From Bradyrhizobium symbiodeficiens (GTDB lineage: Bacteria; Pseudomonadota; Alphaproteobacteria; Rhizobiales; Xanthobacteraceae): a stretch of 64,000 bases of DNA. Under the pieces are notes generated by a model. That model searched no databases, was not told where the DNA came from, and saw only the letters and a list, made by a program, of their open reading frames with translations. The stretch spans positions 3,040,501-3,104,500 of the forward strand of contig NZ_CP029427.2 in the NCBI RefSeq assembly GCF_002266465.3. The letters are read 5' to 3'. Positions 27,573-36,261 of the stretch are shown in pieces. Positions within the stretch are counted from its first letter, which is position 1; every line of letters begins with the position of its first letter. Both the position numbers and the translations under genes were made by a program.

Positions 27573-30500
27573 CTACCACTCGTACCGCACCGTGCCTTTA
27601 CCCGTGTACGTCTGGGTGCTCTGCGAGAACTCGCCTTCGACCGTGCCTGCGAGCGACAGGCCGTTCTTCCATTTCATCTCGGCCCGGCCACCGACCAGCG
27701 CGGAGTCGGCCGCCGGTTTCGCGCCGTTGACCGTGAAGGCAGCGCCTGGGAGCGTTTGGAAGGCGGCGCTGACGAGCCGGCTGGTGTTGGTGTCGTGCGC
27801 CCAGGCGAGTCGGCCGCGCAAGGTCAGCGCGCCGTCATTGACGAGGAAGTGCTGGTCGGTGCGGGCGCCGAGCTCGGTGCGGACATTCGTCGTGTCCTGC
27901 GACGTGTAGGACAGCGCGAACTGGTTGCTGCCGACGATCGCGGTCTCGCCGTAGCCGGGGAGGTGGAAGGTCGTGACTTGTGCGGCCGCGTAGGGCGTCA
28001 CGCCGAAACTGGAGGCGGGAACGGGTGCGAAGCGCCAGCCGGCTTCCAGGCGGCCCGAGAAGGTGCTGGCCTTGAAGTTGGCGGTAAGCTTGTCGGTGCC
28101 TGACACCGTTACGGTGCGATCGGTTGTGACGTCCTGCCAGCCATAGGCGAGGGCGGCCGAGAGATACGCCGGTCCGAACGAGTGGCGGGCATAGAGGCCG
28201 GCCTGGAACAGATCGGCACGGCCGCCGCCGAGGCTATTTGAGAGCGCAAAATTGTAGCCGGCTCCGCCGAGCGCAAAGCCGACCAGCGTATCCGGCGAGA
28301 CGCGATAGTCGGCGCCGACCACGGTGCCGTAGATGCGGCTGGTGGTGGTGCTCGAACCTGTCGCTGCATTGCCATTCAAGGTACTGGCGCCGCCGTAGCC
28401 GGAGGCCCAGACGCCCCAGCGCCGGTCGATGACTTCGCCGCTCGCTTCGCGTGGCGTGACTGCGGCGTAAGCTTCGCGCATCTTGGCGTCGCGCGGGCCG
28501 GTGGACGCGTAGCCCAGCGTCCCGCCGTCGCCAGCGGCCCCGCCGCGCTCGCCGTCGCCGAGCGGGTCGAGCATGCCGACGAATTGCTGCATGGCGTTGA
28601 ACGAGGCCTGCGTGCCGGCGGCGCCGGGCTGGCCGGAGACTTGGCCGAGCGCGCCGCTGAGTTGCGGCTGGCCCATGTTGAGCAGCGCATCGAAGCCGGC
28701 CGGCGGCGTCGCACCGCCTTCGACCGCCTTGTTGATGGCGCCGGCGACGCTGCTCTGGTTGGCGCCGGTGCCTGGCGGCACCACGATCGTGCCGGGATCG
28801 AGCACGAGATAGACGTTGTTCAGATCGTAGGTGAGGTGCGGATTGCGGGTGGGGCTGAAGCTGCCGCTCACGCTCAGCCCGGCGAACTGCGTTCCGCCAA
28901 GGCCGCCAGTCGCATTGAGAACGGTGTAGGTCTGGCTGCGGAAGCTGCCGGGGATCGCCACCGCCTGCACGGTGGCGCCGGTCAACGTCGCGGTGCCCGA
29001 GACGTTGGTCCGGTCGGCGGCTGTCGTCGAGACCTCGACTTTGTAGAGACTACCGGAACTGAAGGCGAGGTTGCCGCTGACGGTGAGGGTGCCCACGGAA
29101 TTGCCCGGGGCGAGCGTGCCGCCGCTCGCAATCGTCGTGTTGCCGACGATGCCGGTGCCGCCGAGCGTGCCGCCGCTGTTCACGGTGAGGCTGCTGGAGG
29201 ACGCAATCGAGCCGTTCACCGCCAGCGTGCCGCCGTTCACGATCGTGGCGCCGGTGTAGGTGTTGATGCCCGCCAGCGTCAGCGTGCCGGTGCCGACCTT
29301 GATCAGCGATGTTCCGGTGATGCTTCCGTCGCCGGTGAGCACGCCGGTAACGGTGGTCGACAGATTGTTGCCGCCAACCGTCAGCTCTGCGCCGTTGATG
29401 TCGAAGCGGCCGTCGCCGGCGATCGAGCCGGCGCTGATCCTGCCGTCGCTGCCCGGGCCGGGGGTGAAGAAGTTGATGACGGCGGTGGACGCGATGTTGA
29501 CGAGCTGCGCGCTGCCGGGCGTCGAGTCGCCGTCGAACAGCACGTTGCCGCTGTTGATGATGACGGCGTTGCCGGCTGTGGTGTTGCCGTAGAACGTCAA
29601 CTGATTGGTGTTGGTGATGGTGGCGTTGCCGGCCGTGGCGCTGGTGGCGAAGACCAGCTGCGCGTTGTTGGTGATGGCCGCATTGCCGGCCGTCGCATTG
29701 CCGTCGAACACCAGCATGCCGGCGGACACCGTCGCGCCGGAAAAGCTTGCGGCGCCGGTCAAGGTCAGCGTGCCGGCGCCGGACTTGGTCAGCGTGCTGC
29801 CGCTGACACCCTGGCTCAGGACGAAATTGTTGGTTGCGTCCGCAATGTCGAATGTACCGCCGCCGGCCCCCAGATTGACCGTGCGCGCGGAGGCGTTGAA
29901 TGTCGTGCCTGATATCTGCAGGGTGCCGCCGTTGAAGGTCAGGCCGCCCGCGAGGTCGCCGAGATTGGCGTCCGAGGAGACGCTGACTGTTCCGCCGGCG
30001 AAGGTGGTGCCGCCGGTGTAGGTGTTGGTGCCTGTCAGCGTGAGCGTGCCGGTGCCCGTCTTCACCAGCGAACCGCCGGCTCCGCCGCTCCAGCCGCCAT
30101 CGGCGATCACGCCGCTGACGGTGGTCGACAGATTGTTGCCGCCGACCGTCAGCGCGTTGGCGCCGAGATAAAAAGTGCCGTCGCCGGCGATCGAGCCGGC
30201 GCCGAGCTTATTGTCGCCGTTCGGACCGGTGCTGCCGGAGAAATCGAAGACGGCGCTCGGGTCGTTGTTGATCAGCTGCGCATTGCCCGCGGTCGCGTTG
30301 TCCCGAAAATAGGTCGTTCCGACGGAATTGTGGAAGGGGCCGCCGCCATTGTTGGTGATGACGGCGTTGCCGGCCGTGCTGGTGCCGTTGAAGATTAGAT
30401 TATAGGTGTTGGCGATGGTCGCGCTGCCAGCCGTGCTGGCGCCCGCGAACGACATCGCAAGGTTGTTGGTGATGGTTGCGCTTGCCGCTGTGCTCGAACC

Positions 30501-32087
30501 GCTGAAGCCCAAGACGCCGTTGTTGGTGATGTTGGCGCTTGCCGCCGAGCTGGTTTGGTTGAAATCGATTGAGCTGGTGTTGGTGATGACGGCATTGCCT
30601 GCCGTGCTCGAACCGTAGAAGTAGATCATTCCGCTGTTGTTGATCGTCGCGCTGCCGGCGGTGCTGGCGTCGTAAAATAACGTGGATCCGGCGTTGGTGA
30701 TGGTGGCGCTGCCGGCCGTGCTGGTGCCGCGGAAATTCAGCGTGCCGGCACTGCTGTTGATGTTGATGGTGGCGCTGCCAGCCGTGCTCGAGTTGTAGAA
30801 GCCGACGAAGCCGTAGGACCCGCTAATGATGTTGGCGTTTGCGGCCGAACTCGAGTCGTTGAAGCTAAGCTGGCCGTAGGTGTTGTTGGTGATGTTGGCA
30901 CTGCCGGCCGTGCTCGTGCCGTAGAAGTATGTCAAGCCGGCGTTGTTGGTGATGGTCGCGCTTCCGGCCGTGCTGGTGTTGTAGAAATTCAGGTGATAGT
31001 CATTGTTGACGCTGGTGCTGCCGGCACTGGTAGCGTTGCGGAAGTTTGTGGTCCCGCTGTTCGCGATGCTGGTGATGCCGCTCGTGTCGGCGTTGACGAC
31101 GTCGAATGTGGCTCCACTGCCGACGGCGACTGTCCCCAGAATGGTGCCGATGCCGCCGGCACTGCCAAGCTGCAATGTGCCGCCGTTGATCGTGGTGCCG
31201 CCGGTATAGGTATTGGCGCCCGACAGGGTCAGCGTGCCGGTGCCGGTCTTGACCAGCGATCCGCCGGCGCCTGAGATGAGGCCGCTGACCTCGGTCGAGG
31301 AATTGTCGGAGCCGACCGTCAGCTCATTGGCGCCGAGGTTGTAAGTGCCGGCGCCCGCGATCGAGCCGGCGCTCAGCCTGCCGTCGCCGTTCGGACCGGT
31401 GCTGTTCGAGAAATCGATAGTGCCTCCGGCGTTGTTGATAAGGGTGGCGCTTCCGGCCGTGCTGGCGGCGCGGAAATACAGATTGCCGCTGTTGGTGATG
31501 GTGGCAGTGCCGGCCGTGCTTGTGTCGATGAAATACAGATTTCCGTTGTTGGTGATGGTGGCGTTGCCTGCCGTGCTGGCGTCGTTGAAGTCCAGCTCGT
31601 TGGTGTTGGTGATGGTGGCGTGGCCCGCCGTGCTGTTGCTGAAGAATCCCAGGGTGTCGTTGTTGATGATGGTGGCGCTGCCGGCCGTGCTGCTGTTGAA
31701 GAAATACAGACTATTGTGGCTGGTGATGGTGGCGCTGCCTCCGTTGACGGTGATGCCGGCACCCGTGAAGGTCAACGGACCGTTGACGTAAAACGTGTAG
31801 TTCGAGGCGCCGGCATTGAAGGTCCAGCCGCCGACGCTGACGCTTGAAATCGCCAGGCTGGTGGTGTCCGAGCTGCCGAAGGACGCCGTGCCCAACGGCA
31901 CGAAGCCGCTGTCCCAGTTGGAGGCGGTACCATAATCGTTGCTGCCGGGAGAGGTGAGCCAGATGCCATCCGACGCGGCGCGCGATGGGGTGGCCGGCAG
32001 CGCCCAGGCCAAGGCCAGCGCCGACGACGTCAGCAGGGCGGCCCGCAGGCGGCGGGTCGCTTTGAAATAATCTTTCCCCGTCTTCAC
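27573..32087 (-). CDS. Autotransporter with repeated TAGxATITN passenger
   Basis: A protein of about 1504 residues. I prefer GTG at 32087 (VKTGKDYFKATRRLRAALL), which has GGGGGA four bases upstream; GTG at 32102 is the alternative. A signal peptide ends near PSRAA. The passenger contains some 25 copies of a ~20-residue unit of the form STAGxATITNxxxLxF, in three blocks separated by autotransporter PATR repeats (GTLTLSGANTYTGGTTINGG). The C-terminal ~280 residues (from about WGVWASGYGG) form the beta-barrel, ending in the aromatic strand GTVRYEW. It probably forms a surface-exposed beta-solenoid, perhaps an adhesin; its role is unknown. Confidence 0.9.
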   Translation of the reverse strand: MKTGKDYFKATRRLRAALLTSSALALAWALPATPSRAASDGIWLTSPGSNDYGTASNWDSGFVPLGTASFGSSDTTSLAISSVSVGGWTFNAGASNYTFYVNGPLTFTGAGITVNGGSATITSHNSLYFFNSSTAGSATIINNDTLGFFSNSTAGHATITNTNELDFNDASTAGNATITNNGNLYFIDTSTAGTATITNSGNLYFRAASTAGSATLINNAGGTIDFSNSTGPNGDGRLSAGSIAGAGTYNLGANELTVGSDNSSTEVSGLISGAGGSLVKTGTGTLTLSGANTYTGGTTINGGTLQLGSAGGIGTILGTVAVGSGATFDVVNADTSGITSIANSGTTNFRNATSAGSTSVNNDYHLNFYNTSTAGSATITNNAGLTYFYGTSTAGSANITNNTYGQLSFNDSSSAANANIISGSYGFVGFYNSSTAGSATININSSAGTLNFRGTSTAGSATITNAGSTLFYDASTAGSATINNSGMIYFYGSSTAGNAVITNTSSIDFNQTSSAASANITNNGVLGFSGSSTAASATITNNLAMSFAGASTAGSATIANTYNLIFNGTSTAGNAVITNNGGGPFHNSVGTTYFRDNATAGNAQLINNDPSAVFDFSGSTGPNGDNKLGAGSIAGDGTFYLGANALTVGGNNLSTTVSGVIADGGWSGGAGGSLVKTGTGTLTLTGTNTYTGGTTFAGGTVSVSSDANLGDLAGGLTFNGGTLQISGTTFNASARTVNLGAGGGTFDIADATNNFVLSQGVSGSTLTKSGAGTLTLTGAASFSGATVSAGMLVFDGNATAGNAAITNNAQLVFATSATAGNATITNTNQLTFYGNTTAGNAVIINSGNVLFDGDSTPGSAQLVNIASTAVINFFTPGPGSDGRISAGSIAGDGRFDINGAELTVGGNNLSTTVTGVLTGDGSITGTSLIKVGTGTLTLAGINTYTGATIVNGGTLAVNGSIASSSSLTVNSGGTLGGTGIVGNTTIASGGTLAPGNSVGTLTVSGNLAFSSGSLYKVEVSTTAADRTNVSGTATLTGATVQAVAIPGSFRSQTYTVLNATGGLGGTQFAGLSVSGSFSPTRNPHLTYDLNNVYLVLDPGTIVVPPGTGANQSSVAGAINKAVEGGATPPAGFDALLNMGQPQLSGALGQVSGQPGAAGTQASFNAMQQFVGMLDPLGDGERGGAAGDGGTLGYASTGPRDAKMREAYAAVTPREASGEVIDRRWGVWASGYGGASTLNGNAATGSSTTTSRIYGTVVGADYRVSPDTLVGFALGGAGYNFALSNSLGGGRADLFQAGLYARHSFGPAYLSAALAYGWQDVTTDRTVTVSGTDKLTANFKASTFSGRLEAGWRFAPVPASSFGVTPYAAAQVTTFHLPGYGETAIVGSNQFALSYTSQDTTNVRTELGARTDQHFLVNDGALTLRGRLAWAHDTNTSRLVSAAFQTLPGAAFTVNGAKPAADSALVGGRAEMKWKNGLSLAGTVEGEFSQSTQTYTGKGTVRYEW

Positions 32088-32171
32088 AACGTCCCCCAAC
32101 ACGCAAGTCCCGAGTCCTCGACTGGATTCTTCGCATCGGGGCGGAGGGGTGTCCTGATAAGGGCGTAGCTA

Positions 32172-32204
32172 CTTTCTGAAAGTTTCTGATATTTCCGTTT
32201 CAGG
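32172..32204. promoter_or_regulatory. Direct repeats TTTCTGA between autotransporter and wHTH regulator
   Basis: TTTCTGA occurs at 32173 and 32183 (one helical turn apart), with related TTTC steps at 32192 and 32198. The first sits in a perfect palindrome CTTTCTGAAAG (32172-32182). Tandem half-sites one turn apart are typical of OmpR/PhoB-type winged-helix proteins, and the divergent gene encodes one. The proposal that the neighbour binds here to control the autotransporter and itself is inference. Confidence 0.4.
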
Positions 32205-32274
32205 CCCGATTTTTGGGCATTTCCGGTAGACTTCGACTATATGAGCCGCCTTGAGAGACGCTTTGGGGGATAAG

Positions 32275-34008
32275 TTGCTTCGTTTCGCCGGCTTCGAGCT
32301 GGACCTGCAGCGCGCTGAGCTGCGCGGGGCCGATGGCATGCCGATCAAGCTCCGGCCCAAGACGTTCGAGATGCTTCGGCTGTTCGCCGCCAGCGGCGGC
32401 CGGGTGCTGAGCAAGCAGGAGCTGATGGAGGCGGTCTGGCCGAACGTCCATGTCGGCGAGGACAGCCTGTTTCAATGCATCCGCGAGCTTCGTACCGCGC
32501 TCGGTGACGAGCGGCGGCAGCTGATCAAGCTCGCCTCCGGCGGCGGCTATCTGCTGGCGACGGAGGTTGTGGCTGCGCCAGATGTCAAGGCACAGGCCGA
32601 GGGGCTCCGCTCGGATCCAACGGGGGAGGTTGAGCGCCGGCCGCCGGCCGAGGTCGTCGCCGCGCCCGTGAGACCACAGCGCGCCGTCTTTGGTTTGAGC
32701 CGGCAGGCCATGGTCGCCGCGGTTGCGGCTCTCTGTGTTATCGTCGTGGGGCTTGCGGTTGCCGCGCCGGTGCTGAAGCCGGACCTTCTGTTCAAGCGAA
32801 CGCCGCCGCGGCTCGTCGTGATGCCCATCGTTGACGACAGCAACGACCCGCGCGGCGCGGTGATGGCCGCCGAGGTCACCGCTCGACTGACGGATGGTTT
32901 TGCCAAGATCCAGAACATCAGCGTGGTTGCGCCACGATTGGCGGCCACTGGCGGCGACAGCACCGCTGCGTCCGTCGCATCATCCGATTACGAACTGCGT
33001 GGCGAGTTGCAGCATAGCGATCAATCCTGGACGTTGCGGGCGCGCGTCATCAAGGCTGGTACCGGTGAGGTTCAGTCGGTCGTCGCGGCGTCGGTCAGCG
33101 CGGACGAGGCGGACGCGCAGCTTGCGCAGTCCCGGCTCGTCGCCGGCGCGGGTCATGTGCTCGCGCGCCGCCTCAACGAGATTCTGGAGCCGAGTGCGGC
33201 GCCGTCCCGGGCTCGCAAATCGTCGGCGGGCGGTGACAAGGTGGCCGTCGAGCAGGCGCTCGCCTCGATCAACCAGACCACGCGCGAGCGTTTTGGCGCA
33301 GCACAAACCATGCTGCAGAAGGCGCTCGCTGACGACCCCGACAATCTCGACATCGCGGTTGCGCTCGCCTCGCTCCAGATGCGCGGCATCCAGATGCGCT
33401 GGTTCAGCTCGGATGAAGCGTTTGCGGTCGAGGCCAAGGCAAGCGCGACGCTCGAGCAGGCATTGCGGTCGAAGCCCAATTCGATTCCGGTGCTCGAGGC
33501 CTATTGCCGCTTCCAGAGCGCCACCAATCATTTCGTGGAAAGTCTCGTCACGTGCGCCAAGGTATTGAGCTTCGACCCCTGGGACGGGTCTGCGCTTTAT
33601 CTGGTCGGACTCGGGCAAATCTTTCTTGGTCGCTTCGACGACGCGCTTGCTACATTTCGGCAAGCCGACCGTTACGACACGCCGCCGACCTCGCGCTGGA
33701 CCTGGCTGCTTGGCGCGGGCTGGGCGACCCTCCTAAAGGGGCAGGGCGAAGAGGCGGTGCCGTGGCTGCAACGCTCGATCGCCATCACGGCGGCGACGGG
33801 GCGCTCGCACATGCTGCTCGCGGTCGCCTACCAGCGATCGAGACGGTTCGACGAGGCGAGGGCGGCGATCAGGGAAGGCCTGAAGCTGCAGCCCGGCACG
33901 ACCAGGTTCAATGTCGCGCCCCCGACGAAGAACGCAAGCCCGGTATATCTTGCGGCCGCGGATCGCGTCGTTCAGGGCATGGTGGACGCAGGATTGCCGG
34001 AGCGGTGA
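32275..34008 (+). CDS. Membrane-anchored OmpR-type winged-helix regulator with TPR-like region (CadC/ToxR-like)
   Basis: An N-terminal trans_reg_C winged helix (LRFAGFELDLQRAELR to LIKLASGGGYLL, residues 1-95) is followed by one transmembrane helix near residue 145 (MVAAVAALCVIVVGLAVAAPVL) and a ~400-residue periplasmic part. That part has TPR/SEL1-like helical repeats (AKVLSFDPWDGSALYLVGLG, FLGRFDDALATFRQADRYD, RFDEARAAIREGLKLQPG). I chose TTG at 32275 because GGGGGA precedes it; TTG at 32251 is possible. The layout resembles ToxR/CadC one-component regulators. It is divergent from the autotransporter, its likely target (inference). Length about 577 residues. Confidence 0.82.
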   Translation: MLRFAGFELDLQRAELRGADGMPIKLRPKTFEMLRLFAASGGRVLSKQELMEAVWPNVHVGEDSLFQCIRELRTALGDERRQLIKLASGGGYLLATEVVAAPDVKAQAEGLRSDPTGEVERRPPAEVVAAPVRPQRAVFGLSRQAMVAAVAALCVIVVGLAVAAPVLKPDLLFKRTPPRLVVMPIVDDSNDPRGAVMAAEVTARLTDGFAKIQNISVVAPRLAATGGDSTAASVASSDYELRGELQHSDQSWTLRARVIKAGTGEVQSVVAASVSADEADAQLAQSRLVAGAGHVLARRLNEILEPSAAPSRARKSSAGGDKVAVEQALASINQTTRERFGAAQTMLQKALADDPDNLDIAVALASLQMRGIQMRWFSSDEAFAVEAKASATLEQALRSKPNSIPVLEAYCRFQSATNHFVESLVTCAKVLSFDPWDGSALYLVGLGQIFLGRFDDALATFRQADRYDTPPTSRWTWLLGAGWATLLKGQGEEAVPWLQRSIAITAATGRSHMLLAVAYQRSRRFDEARAAIREGLKLQPGTTRFNVAPPTKNASPVYLAAADRVVQGMVDAGLPER

Positions 34009-34024
34009 GGGGCGGATAGGCGCC

Positions 34025-34957
34025 CTACCGCCACCTGCGATGCAGCCACAGCCACTGCTCGGGATGCTCGCGCACCCATCCTTCCACCACGCTCGTGACC
34101 GCCTGCGTCGTGCCCTGGATGTCGATCCTGCCCTCGGCATCGCGCACCGGCGGGATCTCTTCCGTGAGCTCGCCGCGGAAGCGGCCGCCGGGCAGGCGGA
34201 TGATGCGCACGCCGTGGATCGGGCATTCTACCTGCCGGAGCAGGCGCGCCAGCATCGGGTTGGCGCGGGTCTTGCGGCCGAAGAAGGTGACCTCGACGCC
34301 GCCCGTCAGGTACTGGTCGATCAGCATCGCGACGTGCTTGCCGTCTTTCAGCGCCTGGGCGAGCCGGAGCGGGGCGTCACGCCCCGCCGGGATCAGCGTG
34401 CCCATGTTGACCTGTCGCATCTCCTGGATGATGCGGTCGGCCGAGGCGATGTTCGGGCGGCGATAGAGGATCGCGGTCTCCAGTCCATGCGCGACGGCGG
34501 CGAGCGCCGGCAATTCCCAATTAGCGAGATGCGCGGCGAAGATCAGCGCCGGCTTGCCGTCATCGCGGATCCGGTCGAACAGCTCGATGCTGCGCGCCGG
34601 GAGTTCGATCCGGCTGTTTTCGGGATGGTCGCGATCGTAGTCCCAGACGTGATCCATATGGGCGAATTCGGCGCCGACGCGGCCGAGATTGTCCCACACG
34701 CCCATCAGGATCCGTTCGATCTCCTCCGGCGACTTCTCGGGAAAGGCCGCGGTGAGGTTGGCGCGGCCGATGCGGTGCTCGCGCAGGCGCGGCCCGATCA
34801 GCCTCACGGCGCGCGCGAAAAAGTCGGAGGTCTTGACCGGATCGAAATAGCGCGTGGTGCGCAGCATGCCGACGGTGGCGGCGCCAATCAGGCTTCCGCC
34901 GATCGATTTGGCTGCATTCCGCGCGCGAATCTTCGTGCTGACGGGAATCAGCGCCAT
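34025..34957 (-). CDS. lpxXL: Lipid A very-long-chain acyltransferase LpxXL-type (LpxL/HtrB family)
   Basis: 310 residues from the ATG at 34957 (MALIPVSTKIRARNAAKS). The much longer frame extending to 35650 is a shadow of fabF1. It is a HtrB/LpxL acyltransferase with the catalytic HxxxxE in FAAHLANWELP and the later DQYLTGGVEVTFFGRK. One N-terminal hydrophobic segment suggests an inner-membrane enzyme. Being last in an operon with acpXL, fabZ and the fabF pair, it most likely transfers the acpXL-bound very-long-chain (C26-C32 hydroxy) acyl group to lipid A, as established for lpxXL in rhizobia. Specificity is inferred from context. Confidence 0.85.
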   Translation of the reverse strand: MALIPVSTKIRARNAAKSIGGSLIGAATVGMLRTTRYFDPVKTSDFFARAVRLIGPRLREHRIGRANLTAAFPEKSPEEIERILMGVWDNLGRVGAEFAHMDHVWDYDRDHPENSRIELPARSIELFDRIRDDGKPALIFAAHLANWELPALAAVAHGLETAILYRRPNIASADRIIQEMRQVNMGTLIPAGRDAPLRLAQALKDGKHVAMLIDQYLTGGVEVTFFGRKTRANPMLARLLRQVECPIHGVRIIRLPGGRFRGELTEEIPPVRDAEGRIDIQGTTQAVTSVVEGWVREHPEQWLWLHRRWR

Positions 34958-34965
34958 GCGTCCGG

Positions 34966-36243
34966 TCAGGCCGGTTCGCGGGTCAGTATCAGCGAGGCGT
35001 TCTGACCGCCGAAGCCGAACGAGTTCGACATCACCGCGGTGACGCGGGCGTCGCGCGCCTTGTTGCCGACGACGTTGAACAGGATCGTCGGATCCGGCGT
35101 CTCGTAATTGATCGTCGGCGGGATGCGCTGATGCTCGAGCGTGAGCAGCGAGAAGATCGCTTCCACGGCGCCGGCGGCCGAGATGGTGTGGCCGACCATC
35201 GACTTGTTGGACGTCACCGGAATCTTCTGCGCAAGCTCGCCGAACACGGCCGATGTCGTGTTGAACTCCATCTTGTCGTTCTCGGGCGTCGCGGTGCCGT
35301 GCGCGTTGATGTGGTCGATCTGGTCCGGCGTCATGCCGGCATCGGCCAGCGTCTTGTTCATGCAGCCGATGATCGGCTTGCCGTCGGGAGACGAGCGGGT
35401 GCGATGGAAGGAATCGGTGAGCTCGCCGCAGCCGGCGATCACGCCGAGGATTTTTGCGCCGCGCGCGGTGGCTGCCTCGTAGCTTTCCAGCACGAGCGCG
35501 CCGGCGCCTTCGGCCATGACGAAGCCGTCGCGGTTCTTGGAGAAGGGGCGGGAGGCCGCCTGCGGCGGATCGTTCTGGGTCGACAGCGCCGAGAGCAGCG
35601 AGAAGCGCACGAGGGCTTCCGGATTCACGGTGCCGTCGGTCGCCACGCACAGCGCAGCGTCAGTCTCGCCGCGGCGAATCGCTTCGACACCGAGCTGGAT
35701 GGAGGTGGCTCCGGACGCGCATGCCGTCGATAGCGAGATCGGCGAGCCCTTGGTGCCGAAGGTCTCGGCGAGATACGCGGCCACCGAGCCGAACATGAAG
35801 CGGTGGTGATAGGCGCTGTACTTGCCGCCGCCGGAGATGCGCAGCAAATCGTCATAGGTAAAGTCGGGCGCGCCGACGGCGCGGCCGAGTTCGCGGCGCT
35901 GCGGCCATTCGACTTCGACCGGCGCAACCGCGAGGAAGAGGGGGCCCGGGAAATCGGCCTTGGCGCCGATGCCGGCCTGCTCGAGCGCTTCCTCCGTCAC
36001 GATCTCAGCCATCCGCTCGGACAGGCCGGTGGAGGAGAACGGATCGACGCTGACGAAATCCACCGTGCCGGCCATCGTGGTCTTGAGGCCGTCGACCGGA
36101 AAACGCGTGATGGTACGGATGCCGGATTCGCCGGCGACGAGCTTGGCCCAATTGTCGGCCTTGCCGGCACCGAGCGAGGTCATGATGCCCATGCCGGTGA
36201 CGACGACGACGGGACGCCCGAGTTTGTCGCGTGGTGCAGTCAT
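34966..36243 (-). CDS. fabF1: Beta-ketoacyl-ACP synthase FabF1XL-type
   Basis: A 425-residue condensing enzyme with a complete triad: Cys175 in STACASGATS, His315 in HINAHGTATPEND and His352 in NKSMVGHTISAAGA. It shares fold and order with KAS II. It sits eight bases upstream of lpxXL and 18 bases after fabF2, in the acpXL operon, so it probably performs the elongation cycles that build the very-long-chain fatty acid on AcpXL. Its catalytically incomplete partner fabF2 may set chain length in a heterodimer (inference from the alpha/CLF paradigm of polyketide synthases). Confidence 0.9.
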   Translation of the reverse strand: MTAPRDKLGRPVVVVTGMGIMTSLGAGKADNWAKLVAGESGIRTITRFPVDGLKTTMAGTVDFVSVDPFSSTGLSERMAEIVTEEALEQAGIGAKADFPGPLFLAVAPVEVEWPQRRELGRAVGAPDFTYDDLLRISGGGKYSAYHHRFMFGSVAAYLAETFGTKGSPISLSTACASGATSIQLGVEAIRRGETDAALCVATDGTVNPEALVRFSLLSALSTQNDPPQAASRPFSKNRDGFVMAEGAGALVLESYEAATARGAKILGVIAGCGELTDSFHRTRSSPDGKPIIGCMNKTLADAGMTPDQIDHINAHGTATPENDKMEFNTTSAVFGELAQKIPVTSNKSMVGHTISAAGAVEAIFSLLTLEHQRIPPTINYETPDPTILFNVVGNKARDARVTAVMSNSFGFGGQNASLILTREPA

Positions 36244-36261
36244 GTCGATCCCCCGGGTGAG

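Noticed and set aside
27900..31800. Regularly spaced repeats resembling a CRISPR array or satellite
   Set aside because: The repeats keep the reading frame of the autotransporter and encode STAGxATITN units; there are no constant repeat/variable spacer blocks of CRISPR type and no cas genes.
34958..35650. Long N-terminal extension of lpxXL into fabF1
   Set aside because: This part is the wrong-frame reading of fabF1; acyltransferase similarity starts at the ATG at 34957.
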